64,000 nt of DNA from AP-15 sp963700195. Its GTDB lineage: Bacteria > Pseudomonadota > Alphaproteobacteria > ATCC43930 > CGMCC-115725. Location of the stretch: the NCBI GenBank assembly GCA_963700195.1, contig CAVOWQ010000010.1, positions 186,001 to 250,000 of the forward strand, read 5' to 3'. Numbering within the stretch: the first letter of the stretch is position 1; each line of letters begins with the position of its first letter. Below the pieces are notes generated by a model that worked only from the letters and a program-made list of their open reading frames with translations, was not told where the DNA came from and did not search any database. The translations under genes were made by a program, and so were the position numbers. Shown in pieces: positions 55,909-64,000 of this stretch.

Positions 55909-56138
55909 GTGCTCTCGTGGCCTCTCGATGTCCGGCGTGTGAACGCATCGATACCATAGATCGCGCGCGGACGCGCGAGTCCGACGGCTAGCGTCTTCGC
56001 ATCGTCAGCAACATCTTCGCCACCGTCGTGGGGGTGCGATGGATAGGCGAACTTGACGACGAGCGCCTGCGTCTCGTCCTCGACGGCGACCCCGATGCGG
56101 GCATCGAAACTCTGGACGAGCCAGCCCCGGCGCGCCAA
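55905..56138 (-). CDS. Small hypothetical protein coupled to the binding-protein gene
   Basis: A 77-residue frame from TTG 56138 ending in TGA that overlaps the binding protein's ATG (ATGA). The sequence has 'WLVQSFDARIGVAVEDETQA' and 'YPSHPHDGGEDVADDAKTLA', with no family I recognise and no signal or membrane segment. The overlap is the main reason to believe it; the start is weak, and an open frame continues upstream nearly to the DUF1153 gene. Confidence 0.35.
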   Translation of the reverse strand: MARRGWLVQSFDARIGVAVEDETQALVVKFAYPSHPHDGGEDVADDAKTLAVGLARPRAIYGIDAFTRRTSRGHEST

Positions 56139-56172
56139 GCGCAGGGCTGAGGCGTTCCCTGGATCGAGCCGG

Positions 56173-56466
56173 TCAGCGCGGCTTGGTTAGCCGCGTGGGA
56201 GGCGCATCGCGGTAGATCTGCAGCCGGGTGACGCGCAAACCAGCGACGCCATGCGCCTCGATCGCACGCTCCCAGGCGACGAATTCCTCGGTCGACAGCA
56301 TGTAATGGCGGCAGGCGTCCTCGATGTTCATCTTGCCGTCGCGTACGGCGTTGACAATCTCCGCCTTGCGCCGCGCGACCCAGCGCTTTGTGTCGGGGGC
56401 CGGGAGGTCGGGGGAATTGGCGCTGATGTGCGGCAAGAGTTCGCCTCTGAAATAAGCAGGTGACAT
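56173..56466 (-). CDS. DUF1153/SciP-family DNA-binding protein
   Basis: A 97-residue protein whose middle is 'LPAPDTKRWVARRKAEIVNA', followed by 'GKMNIEDACRHYMLSTEEFV' and 'WERAIEAHGVAGLRVTRLQ'. This is the DUF1153 signature, a helix-turn-helix-like domain found in alphaproteobacteria. SciP of Caulobacter, which restrains CtrA-activated transcription, belongs here; most genomes have additional paralogues. The C-terminal 'QIYRDAPPTRLTKPR' tail is basic. It is divergent from the VOC gene and upstream of the binding-protein gene. Whether it is the SciP orthologue or a paralogue cannot be decided from the window. Confidence 0.85.
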   Translation of the reverse strand: MSPAYFRGELLPHISANSPDLPAPDTKRWVARRKAEIVNAVRDGKMNIEDACRHYMLSTEEFVAWERAIEAHGVAGLRVTRLQIYRDAPPTRLTKPR

Positions 56467-56617
56467 CGTGTCGATTAATTCAATCGTCGGCGACGGGAAT
56501 GGTTTCAGAAAAATCTTACGATGCCGTTACGCCAAATGCCGTGCGGCCGACGACGACTCAGCTTGCCGCAGCCGCCGTGCGCGATCATTTTTTGACGCGG
56601 CCAAGAGGGAGGAGGAA

Positions 56618-57022
56618 ATGACTGTCGAACTCAACCACACCATCATTCCGGCCACCGATAAATGGGCATCTGCCAAGTTCCTCGCCGATATACTCGGATT
56701 GGAGGCAGGACCGGAGTGGTCGCATTTCGTCCCGGTCCGCACGAGCAACGGGGTAACGCTCGACTACTCCGACGCCACCGAGTTCCGCCGGCAGCACTAC
56801 GCCTTTCTCGTCAGCGAGAGCGAGTTCGACGCGGCGCTCTCGCGCATCAAGGCGGCGGGCATCGCATTCTACGCAGATTTCAACCGTGCCGGGCGCGGTC
56901 AGATCAATCACCTCTACGGCGGCCGCGGTCTCTATTTCGACGACCCCGACGGACATCTCCTGGAGATCATCACGCGACCCTATGGGCCGACCCCCGAGAG
57001 GTGGACCGATACCCAACCCTGA
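56618..57022 (+). CDS. VOC-family (glyoxalase/bleomycin resistance/dioxygenase fold) protein
   Basis: A 134-residue protein from ATG 56618 with a strong GGGAGGAGGAA ribosome site. It begins 'ELNHTIIPATDKWASAKFLA', whose His is the first expected metal ligand. It continues with 'GPEWSHFVPVRTSNGVTLDY' and 'QHYAFLVSESEFDAALSRIK', and ends 'GRGLYFDDPDGHLLEIITRP', where Glu is the usual last ligand. The two beta-alpha-beta-beta-beta modules are complete. Function ranges from glyoxalase to ring-cleaving dioxygenase or antibiotic binding; nothing specifies it here. It is convergent with the GMC oxidoreductase gene. Confidence 0.88.
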   Translation: MTVELNHTIIPATDKWASAKFLADILGLEAGPEWSHFVPVRTSNGVTLDYSDATEFRRQHYAFLVSESEFDAALSRIKAAGIAFYADFNRAGRGQINHLYGGRGLYFDDPDGHLLEIITRPYGPTPERWTDTQP

Positions 57023-57076
57023 CGTCCGATTATCGTCACCGCCATGACGACGCAGGAGCGAGTATCCCGTTGAAAC

Positions 57077-58719
57077 TTAAACGTTGACCGGGGCGAGCGG
57101 AGGCCGGCCGCGGATCAGGTCGGCGGCTTTTTCGGCGATCATGATCACCGGCGGCGTTGATGTTGCCGCCGATCAAGTCCGGCATGACCGAGGCGTCGAC
57201 GACGCGCAGCCCGTCGACCCCGAGGACCTTGAGCTCGGGATCGACGACCGTGGCCGGGTCGCTCGGCCGTCCCATCTTGCAGGTGCCGAGCGGGTGGTGC
57301 ACGGTGATCGCGGTCGCACGGATATGCGCGTCGATCTCGGCGTCGGATCGGCAATCCGGGCCGGGCGCGATTTCTCCGGTCGTGAACGAGGCGAGCGGCG
57401 TCTGTCTGCCGATCTCGCGCACGAGACGCACGCCGGCGCGCAACGTGGCCCAGTCCTTTTCGGTCGCCAGAAAATTCTGGCGGATGCGGACCGGGACGCG
57501 CGGGTCGGGCGAGGCGAGCTCGATCCGGCCGCGGCTTTCCGGGTGCAACAGCACCGCCCGGCAACCGAAACTATCGGCATAGGGTCGCACAAAGGGCGGG
57601 AAATAGGCATGCGCCGTCATCGGCGCCGCAGCGAACAGCAGTTGGACGTCGGGAAGGGTCACCTCGGGTGAGCTCTTCAGGAAGGCCATCACGCCGCCCG
57701 GCCAATCGGCCGCGATCCCTTCGCCGCGCAGATAGGCCCGGCCGAGTTCCACCGCGATGCGGTCGGCGCGCATCTTCGCATGCAGCGGACCGGGCTCCCT
57801 TCGGCCATAGGCGATCGTCACCGAGACGTGGTCCTGCAGGTTATGGCCGACGCCGGGCAGCGCCACATTTACCGGGATTTCGTGTGCCCGCAGAATCTGC
57901 GGGATCGCCGATGCCGGACAGCATCAGGAGCTGCGGCGAGTTGATGACCCCTCCGGCCAGGATGACCTCGCGCTCGGCCTGCGCTGTGCGGCGCTCGTTC
58001 CCGCTCAGATACTCGACCCCGACGGCGCGATGGCCTTCGAACAGGATCCGTTCGTCGCCAGCGCGTTTGTCTCGACTTCGAGATTTGGCCGAGCCAGCGC
58101 CGGCCGCAAATAAGCGACCGCGGCGCTGCAGCGGCGCCCGTCGCGGATCGTCTGTTGCGAGCGGCCGAACCCCTCCTGCTGCGCGCCGTTATAGTCCTCG
58201 GTCATCGGATGGCCGGCCTCTCCGGCAGCCGCCAGATAGGCCTCGACGAGCGGGTCGCTGGTAGCGCGTCGCCCGCGTCGTCAGCGGCCCGTCGCCGCCG
58301 CGATAGGCGCTCGCTCCGCCTTCCCAGGACTTCCTGGCGGCGGAAATAGGGCAGCACATGCGCGTAGGACCACGCGGTCAGCCCGTTGCGCCGCCCAGCG
58401 CTCGTAATCGCCGCGATGGCCGCGGACATAGGCCATCGCGTTGATCGAGGACGAGCCGCCGATCACCTTGCCGCGGGCGCATTCGATGCCGCCGCCCGTC
58501 CATCGTCGCCTCGGGCTCGGCGAAATACATCCAGTCGTGCTTGCGCTGCTGGAGCATCCGGGCCCAGGCGAGCGGGATATGGATCCACGGATCGCGGTCC
58601 CAGCCGCCCGCCTCCAAGAGCAGCACGCGCGCGTCTTCATCCTCGCTCAGGCGATTGGCCAAGGTGCAGCCGGCCGAACCGGCGCCGACGATGATGTAGG
58701 CGTATTCCTTGCCCCGAAT
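57077..58719 (-). CDS. GMC-family FAD oxidoreductase (choline dehydrogenase-like), many frameshifts
   Basis: About 545 residues if seven single-base changes are made: six removals (near 58495, 58390, 58340, 58268, 57905 and 57155) and one addition (near 58060). The pieces follow GMC order: 'YIIVGAGSAGCTLANRLS' (FAD Rossmann), 'ARGKVIGGSSSINAMAYVRG' (GMC signature 1), 'ILAGGVINSPQLLMLSGIG' (signature 2), 'HNLQDHVSVTIAY', and 'TVHHPLGTCKMG' with the catalytic His, ending in 'DASVMPDLIGGNINAA'. The start is unclear: AGGAGGCG precedes GTC-ATT near 58719, with no standard start there. Members oxidise alcohols to aldehydes. The density of breaks is the highest in the window. It is divergent from the E1alpha gene. 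Confidence 0.75.
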
Positions 58720-58838
58720 GACCGCCTCCTGCCGCAGGTAACCGGATCGCAACGCGCGGGAGCTATCACCCCCGGGAAGCGTTACCACATATCGGAAAGC
58801 GCTGCCTCGAAGAGGCGCAATATACCATTGGGTGTGCA

Positions 58839-59975
58839 ATGCCACCGTTTGAAACCACCGAGGAACTTCCCGCGATTACCGAGCCGCGACGGGCGCCGCT
58901 GCCGCCCGCGGTCGCGCGGTTCGAGATCCGTTACAGCCGCTTTCTCGACCCCAAAGGCAATGCGGTGCGCCCGTTGCCCGATTTTGCCCGCGACCGCGCC
59001 GAGCTGGTCGCGCTCTACCGCGCGATGGTGCTGGCGCGGCGCTTCGACGCCAAGGCGGTGGCATTGCAGCGCACCGGCCGGCTCGGCACCTTCGCCTCGG
59101 CCCTGGGCCAGGAGGCCGTACCGGTCGGGGTCGCCAGCGCAATGCGAGCCGAGGACGTGTTGCTGCCGAGCTTCCGCGAGCACGGCGCGCAGCTGTGGCG
59201 CGGGGTCAGCCCGGTCGAGCTGCTCCTGTTCTGGGGCGGCGACGAGCGGGGCAGCGATTTTGCCGAGGCTCGCGAGGATTTCCCGGTCTGCGTGCCGGTC
59301 GGGACCCACGCGCCGCACGCCGTCGGCGTCGCGCTTGGCCTTCAAGCTGCGGCGTGAGAAGCGGGTGGCGGTGTGCGTGTTCGGCGACGGCGCGACCTCG
59401 AAGGGCGATGTCGCCGAGGCGCTCAATGCCGCCGGGGTCTGGCAATTGCCGGTCGTGTTCGTGATCAACAACAACCGTTGGGCGATCTCGGTGCCGCGTG
59501 GCCCACCAGACCGCGGCCGAAACCCTGGCGCAGAAGGCGATCGCCGCCGGCATCGAGGGCGAGCAGGTCGACGGCAACGACGTCATCGCGGTGCGCGAGG
59601 CGATGTCCCGCGCCCTCGCCAAGGCGCGCTCCGGCGGCGGCCCGCATCTGATCGAGGCATTGACCTACCGGCTCGGCGACCACACGACCGCGGATGACGC
59701 CAGCCGCTACCGCAGCGGCTCCGAGGTCAGCGCGCGCTGGGCGGAAGAGCCGATCGCCCGGCTGCGCAACCACCTCGTCGCGCAACGGGATGTGGGGCAA
59801 GGCGGATGAGGAGCGGCTGCTGGCCGAGATCACCCTGACGATCGAGCGCGCGGCGGAGACCTATCTCGCGACCCCGCCGCAGGGGCTCGAAACGATTTTC
59901 GATTTCACCTACCAGGCGCTGCCGAAGGATCTCGCCGACCAGCGCCAGGCGGCGCTCGACCTGGCGGGGAAGTGA
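58839..59975 (+). CDS. 2-oxoacid dehydrogenase E1 component alpha subunit, three frameshifts
   Basis: About 377 residues after removing single G bases near 59338, 59500 and 59791. The N-terminal part starts at ATG 58839 and has 'YRAMVLARRFDAKAVALQRT' and 'FASALGQEAVPVGVASAMR'. The thiamine-diphosphate motif is 'CVFGDGATSKGDVAEALNAA' to 'VVFVINNNRWAIS'. Then come 'VDGNDVIAVREAMSRALAKA' and the phosphorylation-loop-like 'YRLGDHTTADDASRYRS'. It decarboxylates a 2-oxo acid (pyruvate or branched-chain) and acetylates the E2 lipoyl group with the beta subunit encoded next. The N-terminal segment is like the pyruvate/branched-chain E1alpha of bacteria with a separate beta chain. Confidence 0.85.
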
Positions 59976-59982
59976 GGCCGCC

Positions 59983-60964
59983 ATGCCCGAGATCACGCTC
60001 GTCCAGGCCGTCAATCTGGCGCTCGCCCGCGCCATGGCCGACGACCCCTCGGTTCTCGTCGTCGGCGAGGACGTCGGCGCGGAAGGCGGCGTCTTTCGCG
60101 CGACCGAGGGGCTGCTCGACCGCTTCGGGGCGGATCGCGTGCTCGACACGCCGCTCGCCGAGGGCGTCATCGCCGGCATGTCGGTCGGGCTCGCCGCGCA
60201 GGGTTTCCGCCCGGTGTCGGAGATCCAGTTCACCGGCTTCATCTATCCGACGATCGACCAGCTGGTGAACCACGCCTCGCGGCTGCGCACCCGCACCCGC
60301 GGCCGGCTCAGCTGCCCGATGGTCGTGCGCTCGCCTTATGGCGCCGGGATCCGCGCCGTCGAGCATCATTCCGAAAGCCCGGAGGCGATGTTCGTCCACA
60401 TTCCCGGCCTGCAGGGTCGTGATCCCGTCCTCGCCGGCCCGCGCCTATGGCTTGCTGCTGGCGGCGATCCGCGACCCCGACCCGGTCGTCTTTCTCGAAC
60501 CGACCCGGCTCTACCGCGCGGCGCGCGAGGAGGTCGAGGATGACGGCGCGGCGTTGCCGCTCGACCATTGCTTCGTGCTGCGCGAGGGCACCGACATCAC
60601 CTTCATCACCTGGGGCGCGATGACCAAGGAGACCCTCGCCGCCGCCGATAGGCTGGAGGCCGACGGGGTCAGCGCCGAGGTCGTCGACGTCGCGACACTG
60701 AAGCCGCTCGACAGCGACGGGCTGCTCGCCTCGGTCGCCAAGACCGGGCGCTGCGTCATCGTGCACGAAGCGCCGTTGACCGGCGGCGTCGGGGCCGAGA
60801 TCGCCGCCCGCATCGCCGAGCGGGGTCTGGTCTCGCTGCTCGCTCCGATCGAGCGGGTCGCCGGCTGGGACACGGTCATGCCGTTGCCCCGCCTCGAACA
60901 GCAATACCTGCCGAGCGAAGCCCGCATCCTCGCCGCCGCCCGGCGGGTCTTGGCGTATCAATGA
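59983..60964 (+). CDS. 2-oxoacid dehydrogenase E1 component beta subunit, one frameshift
   Basis: About 326 residues after dropping one G near 60415, joining 'HIPGLQ' to 'VVIPSSPARAYGLLLAAIRD'. The start ATG 59983 follows E1alpha by seven bases with GTGAGG upstream. Features are 'VVGEDVGAEGGVFRATEGLL', 'DTPLAEGVIAGMSVGLAAQG', 'YGAGIRAVEHHSESPEAMFV' and 'VVDVATLKPLDSDGLLASVA' with 'IVHEAPLTGGVGAEIA'. This order is complete for the transketolase-like beta chain, which supplies the Glu that activates thiamine. It forms the alpha2beta2 E1 with the preceding gene. Confidence 0.88.
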
Positions 60965-61098
60965 GTTCACCAGCGAAGGCTGCCGCTGCAGTACCTTCGG
61001 ACCCCGGTTGCGGCGAGGGTCGGATCAGGATGGCGAGCTCTCGTTCCGACCAGCGTCGCTACCCACCTCACCCTCCGTGCTGCGCAATGGGCCCCTCA

Positions 61099-61123
61099 CT
61101 CTCCTCCCGAAGCGGGCGGAGAG
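61099..61123. repeat. Degenerate palindrome related to the 15.1-kb repeat
   Basis: CTCTCC-T-CCCG (from 61099) pairs with CGGG-C-GGAGAG (to 61123) around a 3-base AAG loop, with one mismatch. The CTCTCC/GGAGAG arms, the nearby CCTCACCCTCC and the position between genes resemble the composite repeat at 15066-15198. It lies 20 bases ahead of the E2 start. Confidence 0.5.
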
Positions 61124-61143
61124 GGCACGTCTCGACAGTGCCG

Positions 61144-62235
61144 ATGAGCATCTTCGTGCTGCCGGATCTCGGCGAGGGGTTGCAGGAGGCCGAGTTGGTC
61201 GCCTGGCATGTCGGCGAGGGCGACCATGTCGTGGCCGATCAGCCGCTCGTCTCGGTCGAGACCGAGAAGGCGGTCGTCGAGGTGCCCTCGCCGCAAGACG
61301 GCAAGATCGCCCGGCTGTGCGTCCAGCCGGGCGAAAGGGTCAAGGTCGGCGCGCCGCTGGTCGAGTTCGAGGAGGGCCCGCGGACCGACACCGGCACGAT
61401 CGTCGGCGAGCTTTCCGCCGCCCCGCCGCACCGGTTCCGCAACCGGCACCGCAAGCGCCGGCGGTCAGGGCAGCGCCGGCGGTCCGCGCTCTGGCGCAGC
61501 GGCTCGGGGTCGATCTGGCCGAGGTTACGCGCGAGCGGCCCCGGCGGCGCGGTGACCAGCGCCGATGTCGAGCGCGCCGCCCGCGCGCAGACCGCAGCCG
61601 GGCCGGTCGAGCCGCTCGCCGGCGTGCGCCGCGCGATGGCCGTCAACATGGCCCGCTCGCACGCCGAAATCGTGCCGGCGACGGTGTCCGACGAAGCCGA
61701 TATCGCGGCCTGGGCGCCGCAATCCGATGTCACGATCCGGCTGGCCCGCGCGATCGCCGCCGGCTGCGCCGCCTCGCCCGGCCTCAACGCCTGGTATGAC
61801 GGCCGCACGATGGAGCGGCGTCTCCTGAAGCAGATCGATCTCGGCCTGGCGGTCGACACCGAGGACGGGCTCTTCGTGCCGGTGCTGCGCAATATCGGCG
61901 AACGCGACGCCGCCGATCTGCGCCGCGGGATCGAGGCGATGAAGAAGGACGTGCGCGCCCGCACCGTGCCCGTCGCCGAATTGCGCGGCCAGACCATCAC
62001 CTTGTCGAATTTCGGCATGTTCGCCGGGCGTTTCGCAGCGCTGGTCATCGTCCCGCCGCAGGTCGCGATCCTCGGCGCCGGCCGCATCGCGGAGCGGCCG
62101 GTCGTCGCCGACGGGAAGCTCGCCGCCCATCGCATCCTGCCATTGTCGCTGACCTTCGATCACCGCGCCGTCACCGGCGGCGAGGCCGCCCGGTTCCTCA
62201 AAGCCGCGATCGAGGACCTCGAAAAGCCGCAATAG
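61144..62235 (+). CDS. Dihydrolipoamide acyltransferase (E2), two compensating frameshifts
   Basis: About 363 residues from ATG 61144 (MSIFVLPDLGEGLQ). The lipoyl domain has the modified Lys in 'VETEKAVVEVPSPQDG'. A missing base near 61428 and an extra base near 61525 bracket the linker and the E1/E3-binding domain; read in the middle frame, 'VRALAQRLGVDLAEV' appears, then the main frame resumes at 'SGPGGAVTSADVERA'. The catalytic domain has 'DLGLAVDTEDGLFVPVL' and ends 'LTFDHRAVTGGEAARFL', with the active His but Thr where many E2 enzymes have Asp, as often seen in alphaproteobacterial branched-chain-type E2. No E3 gene follows; the next gene is YccF-like. Confidence 0.86.
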   Translation: MSIFVLPDLGEGLQEAELVAWHVGEGDHVVADQPLVSVETEKAVVEVPSPQDGKIARLCVQPGERVKVGAPLVEFEEGPRTDTGTIVGELSAAPPHRFRNRHRKRRRSGQRRRSALWRSGSGSIWPRLRASGPGGAVTSADVERAARAQTAAGPVEPLAGVRRAMAVNMARSHAEIVPATVSDEADIAAWAPQSDVTIRLARAIAAGCAASPGLNAWYDGRTMERRLLKQIDLGLAVDTEDGLFVPVLRNIGERDAADLRRGIEAMKKDVRARTVPVAELRGQTITLSNFGMFAGRFAALVIVPPQVAILGAGRIAERPVVADGKLAAHRILPLSLTFDHRAVTGGEAARFLKAAIEDLEKPQ

Positions 62236-62237
62236 CA

Positions 62238-62664
62238 ATGCCTCTCCTGCGGCTCTTGCTCAATATCTTGTGGATCGTCACCGGCGGCGTCTGGATGGCG
62301 GCCTTATGGCTGCTGGCCGCGAGTCATCATGGTGATTACGATTGTCGGCATACCGTGGGCGCGAGCGGCGTTCAACATCGCGCTCTACGCCCTGCTGCCG
62401 TTTGGCCAGACGGCGGTCAACCGCGCCGACTACACCGGGCGTGAGGATATCGGGACCAGCCCGCTCGGCACCATCGGCAATCTGATCTGGCTCGTGCTGG
62501 CAGGATGGTGGCTCGCCCTCGCCCACGTTATCGTCGCGCTCGTTCTGGCGATCACGATCATCGGCCTGCCCTTCGCCTGGGCGCATCTAAAGCTCGCCGG
62601 CCTCGCCCTGTGGCCGATCGGCAAGATGATCGTCTCGATCGACGACGGGCAATTAGCCCGTTGA
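62238..62664 (+). CDS. yccF: YccF-family inner-membrane protein, one frameshift
   Basis: About 141 residues after removing one A near 62325, so that 'LRLLLNILWIVTGGVWMAAL' continues as 'VIMVITIVGIPWARAAFNIA'. YccF proteins have two similar halves; the second half here shows 'TSPLGTIGNLIWLVLAGWW' and 'ITIIGLPFAWAHLKLAGLAL', repeating the IP-WA/LP-FA pattern. Four membrane segments are visible. The ATG 62238 comes two bases after the E2 stop, so it may be co-transcribed, but the pairing is probably incidental. The function of YccF is not established. Confidence 0.82.
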
Positions 62665-62823
62665 ACAAGCGCTTGCACCCGAGCGCTGGGCGGTAGTCTC
62701 ACACTGGAAAAATACCGGGGTGCCAATTGGCGGCGCATAGTAGCCGGGCCAGGCGGAGATTGCGCGCTGTGCCAAAAAAGGCCCCAGCTCGTAACCCCAG
62801 CCGGCGGGGTCGCTCGCGGGGCA

Positions 62824-63573
62824 TTAGCGGTCCAGCCCTAATCGGCCGATCGCCGGCAGCTTCAGCGCCGGCACGGCGGCATCGACGCCGATGTTGAGCC
62901 CCAGGACGTTCAGCTCGAACCCCTCGTCGACGGCGAGGAGCACGCCGGCAAGGCCGAAGAGCGAAACCTGAAACCCGGAGCCACTCGGCGCCATGGCGAA
63001 CAGCGCACCCCCGGGCAGGAAATCTTTGCCGACTGCATTCGACGGCAGGTCGAGTCCGAGCTCGGAAACCTGGCGGCCAATATAGGCGGTGAATGTGTTG
63101 CTGTTGGGGCCGGGCCACGCGCGATACTCGTGCGGATAGGGATAGCGGGCGACCGCGGCACGGATATCCTCGATCATCGCGTCGACACCGGGTCCGCGTC
63201 GGTCCGCGATGATCTGCGGTCGGGCGCCGAACCAGTAATTGTCGGGGCCCATCCGGTCGACGCGAACCGCCGGCGCGCCATTGGCGACGCCGAAACCCAG
63301 CACCTCGTACCGCGTATAGCGGTCGGCCCCGCTCGGCTTCACCGCGATCCAGGTGTGCACGGCGACCACCCCCCGCCACGAGACCGCGCGGGCGGCATAG
63401 ACTTGAACCACGGCCTCCGGCGTGGCCGCCGGGTCGGGCGCCAGGCCGGTCGGGTCGCGGCGCGCCTCGTACCACGGCACCCCATCGCGCCCATTGGGCA
63501 GGCAACCGCTAACCAGCACCGGCAGCACGAACAGCCCGAGCAGCAACAGACCTGACGAGGTCGCAAAATTCAT
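62824..63573 (-). CDS. DUF3750-domain protein, probable lipoprotein
   Basis: About 249 residues from ATG 63573 (MNFATSSGLLLLG); a GTG 63597 start is possible. The signal segment ends in a lipobox 'LPVLVSGC'. The remainder is one DUF3750 domain: 'AVVQVYAARAVSWRGVVAVH' with 'TWIAVKPSGADRYTRYEVLG', 'NYWFGARPQIIADRRGPGVD', 'WPGPNSNTFTAYIGRQVSEL' and 'GKDFLPGG', ending 'PALKLPAIGRLGLDR'. The conserved His, Asn and Ser/Thr spacing suggests a cysteine- or serine-free hydrolase-like or transglutaminase-like fold, but no activity has been assigned. It stands alone on the minus strand. Confidence 0.85.
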   Translation of the reverse strand: MNFATSSGLLLLGLFVLPVLVSGCLPNGRDGVPWYEARRDPTGLAPDPAATPEAVVQVYAARAVSWRGVVAVHTWIAVKPSGADRYTRYEVLGFGVANGAPAVRVDRMGPDNYWFGARPQIIADRRGPGVDAMIEDIRAAVARYPYPHEYRAWPGPNSNTFTAYIGRQVSELGLDLPSNAVGKDFLPGGALFAMAPSGSGFQVSLFGLAGVLLAVDEGFELNVLGLNIGVDAAVPALKLPAIGRLGLDR

Positions 63574-63624
63574 CGGTGCACGGGCTGGCTTACACACACG
63601 GATGCGACCTTCGAACCCAGTCGC

Positions 63625-64000
63625 TCAGCGCGACATGCCCGGCGCCCCGGCCGGCACGTCGTAAAAGGCCAGGGTCATCGAGACGCTCGTGTAGTAACCC
63701 ATCAGCGTGATTACGTCGGTAATGCCGACATGGCCGAGCGCCTTGACCGCGCGGTCGTAGAGCCCCTGCGGGATCCAACGCGAATTGGCGAGCGCCATTG
63801 CCATTTCGTACACGACCTGCTCGCGCTCGTCCGAGAATGAAGTCTGCAGGCCGGCGATGAGCGCCTCGACCTTATCGGCTGCCAGCCCGACTTCCTTGCC
63901 GCGCCGCTCATGCGCGCTCGTCGGGTATGCCGAATGCCATTTGCTGTTGATGATGCAGACGGCGATCTCGCGCTCGCGCTCGGTAAGCGAATAATGCCCG
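63625..64000 (-). CDS. Carboxymuconolactone decarboxylase/AhpD-like family protein, N-terminus cut by window edge
   Basis: The frame enters from the right edge and ends at 63625, giving the last 124 residues. It has 'HYSLTEREREIAVCIINSKW', 'AYPTSAHERRGKEVGLAADK', 'FSDEREQVVYEMAMALANSR' and 'LGHVGITDVITLMGYYTSVS'. This is the later part of the CMD fold as found in fusion-free CMD proteins. The redox Cys pair of AhpD is absent ('VCIINSKW' has one Cys, and 'TSAH' where AhpD has CxxH), so a decarboxylase-like or unknown role is likelier than peroxidase reduction. Confidence 0.85.
   Translation of the reverse strand, partial: GHYSLTEREREIAVCIINSKWHSAYPTSAHERRGKEVGLAADKVEALIAGLQTSFSDEREQVVYEMAMALANSRWIPQGLYDRAVKALGHVGITDVITLMGYYTSVSMTLAFYDVPAGAPGMSR

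Overview
The window is a GC-rich, gene-dense stretch from what looks like an alphaproteobacterium. The signs are a DUF1153/SciP-type protein, TAXI-family binding proteins, N-formylglutamate amidohydrolase and GlnA-like catabolic genes, and many LLM and CaiB-type genes. A soil Rhodospirillales or Hyphomicrobiales member is likely, but the genus cannot be read from the sequence. I saw no rRNA, tRNA, CRISPR array, integrase or transposase.

Layout. 0-16.5 kb: catabolic and detoxification genes. These are an overlapping glutamine synthetase-like / N-formylglutamate amidohydrolase / isochorismatase operon, a hydrolase and an AMACR-type CoA transferase, a cupin, a glutaredoxin-DinB protein with an in-frame TGA at its redox cysteine, SDR, DsbA-fold isomerase, fumarase-superfamily lyase, MFS carrier and two LLM flavin enzymes. 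16.5-32.4 kb: a lipid-like biosynthetic locus. It holds a fully reducing type I PKS (KS-AT-DH-MT-ER-KR-ACP, no thioesterase), a translationally coupled alpha-oxoamine synthase and a B12-type radical SAM enzyme, then a YghO/ceramide-synthase-like GNAT, a fatty-acid desaturase/hydroxylase, a PAPS sulfotransferase and an SDR. Together these would suit a polyketide-built, possibly N-acylated and sulfated sphingoid-like lipid. 32.6-42.1 kb: a less GC-rich surface-glycan block with a polytopic membrane protein, FkbM methyltransferase, three glycosyltransferases, a KpsMT/Wzm-Wzt-type ABC exporter and a lone LptF-like permease. 42.5-56.5 kb: a dipeptide/opine-type ABC importer with two scattered family-5 binding proteins, two TAXI binding proteins without a TRAP permease, a zinc alcohol dehydrogenase, SEL1/TPR proteins and a DUF1153 regulator. 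56.6-64 kb: VOC protein, GMC oxidoreductase, 2-oxoacid dehydrogenase E1alpha/E1beta/E2 (no E3 in view), YccF, a DUF3750 lipoprotein and a partial carboxymuconolactone decarboxylase-like protein.

Many genes are split between frames. By eye, about 22 of 24 breaks are repaired by removing one base, only two by adding one, and the repaired lengths are normal for the families. This looks more like a systematic sequencing or assembly over-call than mass gene decay, so I annotate those loci as single genes with marked frameshifts. Three short stretches (an LLM start, a PhoPQ-related piece and an NTF2-like gene) are true remnants.
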